Assembly (NCBI GenBank): GCA_017305935.1 | Contig: JAFKJU010000038.1 | Coordinates: forward strand, 1-52,543 | Length of the DNA: 52,543 nt | DNA from: Hyphomicrobiales bacterium | GTDB taxonomy: Bacteria > Pseudomonadota > Alphaproteobacteria > Rhizobiales > Rhizobiaceae | Direction of reading: 5' to 3' | Part shown: in pieces, positions 51,246 to 52,543 of the stretch | Layout: every line of letters begins with the position of its first letter | Numbering within the stretch: the first letter of the stretch is position 1 | Program-made: the position numbers and the translations under genes | Notes under the pieces: model-generated | What the model was told of the DNA's origin: nothing | The model's database searches: none | The model's input: the letters and a program-made list of their open reading frames with translations, nothing else

Positions 51246-51931
51246 TGGCCGGGCCATTGCGCAAGCGCGAGGGCGACGACGATGCGGCCGGTGACGACGT
51301 GAACGGCCGCATGTGCATCGTCACCCGCGAAAGCGGGACGCCGGAGGCGCTGATCCGCTTCGTGGCCGGGCCCGACGGTTCCGTCGTGCCCGACCTGAAG
51401 CGCCAGCTTCCGGGACGCGGCTGCTGGGTCAAGGCCGAGCGGACGCTGGTGGACAAGGCGGTGGCGAAGAAACTTTTCGCCCGCGCCCTCAAGACGGAGG
51501 TGACTGTCGCGGCCGATCTCGGCGCGATGGTCGACCGGCTGCTGGCTGCCCAGCTTGCCGGCATGATGAACCTGGGGCGCAAGGCCGGCGGCTTCATCAC
51601 TGGCTCGGCCAAGGTCGATGCGGCGGTGCGTTCGGGCGAGGCCTTGGCGGTGTTCCACTCGCTGGATGCCGCCGCCGACGGTGTGAGAAAGATCGACCAG
51701 GCCCGCAAGGCCTGGCACCTCGGAATGGAAACCGAGGCGGAAATTCCCTCGTTTCGCTTGTTCACGGACAGCGAAATGCAGGAACTGATGGGCCAGAATG
51801 CTTTTATCCATGCTGCGGCGCTTGCAGGGCAGGCGGGTGAAGGTGTAGTGAAGCGCGCAAACCTGCTCGAACAGTACCGCAATGGCGGTCAGTCCCGGGC
51901 AATTGGCGTCGCTGCCCAGACAAGACAATGA
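51242..51931 (+). CDS. YlxR/L7Ae-fold RNA-binding fusion protein
   Basis: A 229-residue protein. The N-terminal part (~20-90) is a YlxR (DUF448) domain with MCIVTRESGTPEALIRFV and PGRGCWVKAERTLVDKAV. The central part (~95-190) is an L7Ae-like fold (MMNLGRKAGGFITGSAKVDAAV). Firmicutes encode these as separate ylxR and ylxQ genes between nusA and infB; alphaproteobacteria fuse them. ATG at 51242 overlaps the nusA stop; ATG at 51245 is an alternative. It likely binds RNA and modulates RNase P or ribosome function (family knowledge). Confidence 0.92.
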   Translation: MMAGPLRKREGDDDAAGDDVNGRMCIVTRESGTPEALIRFVAGPDGSVVPDLKRQLPGRGCWVKAERTLVDKAVAKKLFARALKTEVTVAADLGAMVDRLLAAQLAGMMNLGRKAGGFITGSAKVDAAVRSGEALAVFHSLDAAADGVRKIDQARKAWHLGMETEAEIPSFRLFTDSEMQELMGQNAFIHAAALAGQAGEGVVKRANLLEQYRNGGQSRAIGVAAQTRQ

Positions 51932-52030
51932 CGCGGTCACCGGCGGGTGCCGGTCGCGACTTCGAGTTTAAGGTATGTAAAGACAGGGTCTGATGTCGCA
52001 TCCGTCCCTGCCCGAAGGAACAGGAACGGA

Positions 52031-52543
52031 ATGACCGACAACAAAGACGACAAGACAATCAGCGTACCGGGCAAGAAAACCCTCACCCTGAAGCCAACGG
52101 GCGTGACGCAGGGCACGGTGCGTCAGGATATGGGTCGCGGTCGCACGAAAGCGGTGGTCGTCGAAACCCGCAAGCGGCGCCCGATGCGCCCTGAAGACGA
52201 AAAACCGATCACGCCGGTGGCGAGCACGCCCGCTCCGGCGGCCCGCGCGCCCGAGCCGCAGGCGAGCCAGCCTGCGCGCCCGGCGCAGCCGCAACCGCGC
52301 ATCCACCAGCCGAACCAGCAGCGTCCGCAGCCTGCGCGCCAGGACCGTGACAACCGCGACCGTGACAACCGCGATCGCGATCGTCCGCGCGGCCAGGTCC
52401 TGCACGGCCTGTCGGCCGGCGAAATGGAAGCCCGCCGCCGCGCGCTGATCGAAGCGCAGGCGCGCGATCTCGAAGACGCCAAGCGTCGTGCCGAGGAAGA
52501 GGCGCGCCGCAAGGCGGAAGAGGAACTGCGCGCCGCCGAGGCC
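52031..52543 (+). CDS. infB: Translation initiation factor IF-2, N-terminal part
   Basis: The first 171 codons of infB; the gene runs off the window end. The start [20 protein letters not shown] is the normal alphaproteobacterial IF-2 N terminus. It is followed by a low-complexity Pro/Gln/Ala/Arg region with the repeated unit RDRDN (near residues 112-123) and the start of the Glu/Ala/Arg-rich helix ([17 protein letters not shown]). The G domain is not reached. ATG at 52031 has AGGAA upstream; the gap from ylxR is 99 bp. Confidence 0.95.
   Translation, partial: MTDNKDDKTISVPGKKTLTLKPTGVTQGTVRQDMGRGRTKAVVVETRKRRPMRPEDEKPITPVASTPAPAARAPEPQASQPARPAQPQPRIHQPNQQRPQPARQDRDNRDRDNRDRDRPRGQVLHGLSAGEMEARRRALIEAQARDLEDAKRRAEEEARRKAEEELRAAEA

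Noticed and set aside
52315-52385. Tandem short repeat near the window end as a DNA repeat element
   Set aside because: It is the coding sequence for the Arg/Asp-rich low-complexity stretch in the IF-2 N-terminal region, not a mobile or regulatory repeat.

Overview
The window is chromosomal DNA of an alphaproteobacterium of the order Hyphomicrobiales (Rhizobiales), most probably Rhizobiaceae. The signs are high GC, an rRNA operon whose 5S gene is followed by initiator tRNA-Met, BioR boxes next to a GntR-type bioR, a short ffs gene just upstream of dnaX, a cycM-kdsB-pheA stretch, rimP-nusA-ylxR-infB, and two kinds of dispersed palindromic repeat typical of rhizobia. The genus cannot be decided from the sequence alone.

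Layout. Positions 1-394 are the tail of an rRNA operon (5S 3' end, tRNA-fMet, terminator). Positions 393-2921 hold an amidase and a divergent LysR regulator. Positions 3071-11073 form an accessory catabolic locus. A leftward operon (PLP aminotransferase, dihydroxyacetone-kinase-type kinase, pyruvate-aldolase-like DapA-family enzyme) diverges from a rightward polar amino-acid ABC transporter and an IclR regulator. Two near-identical palindromes, TTCCG-N5-CGGAA, sit one at each end of the shared control region. Positions 11255-13568 are bioB, bioY and bioR with two BioR boxes. Positions 13656-15976 are an EEP-family hydrolase and a cardiolipin-synthase-like PLD protein.

Positions 16066-29999 are a second catabolic island. 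A leftward operon encodes a fused flavin monooxygenase/old-yellow-enzyme protein of the 2-aminobenzoyl-CoA (or salicylyl-CoA) type, an SDR, a cupin, a crotonase, an acyl-CoA dehydrogenase, a RidA-like protein and a FadJ-like enzyme. Divergent from it are iorA and iorB (indolepyruvate oxidoreductase), with a MarR regulator and a cyclase/isatin-hydrolase-type enzyme beyond. Together they suggest catabolism of an indolic or anthranilic compound through CoA thioesters. No aryl-CoA ligase and no indole-ring-opening enzyme lies in the window.

Positions 30416-52543 are mostly housekeeping: recF, a MoeB-like enzyme, a 2-hydroxyacid dehydrogenase, an SH3 protein, a PfkB sugar kinase, an AEC transporter, cycM, kdsB, pheA, a VOC protein, a WYL regulator, nudC, a HIT protein, ffs, dnaX, the YbaB nucleoid protein, recR, a lytic transglycosylase, and rimP-nusA-ylxR-infB with a terminator-like leader. 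Four genes (hydrolase, TetR, LysE exporter, MOSC) lie between ybaB and recR. No CRISPR array, transposase or phage gene was seen.
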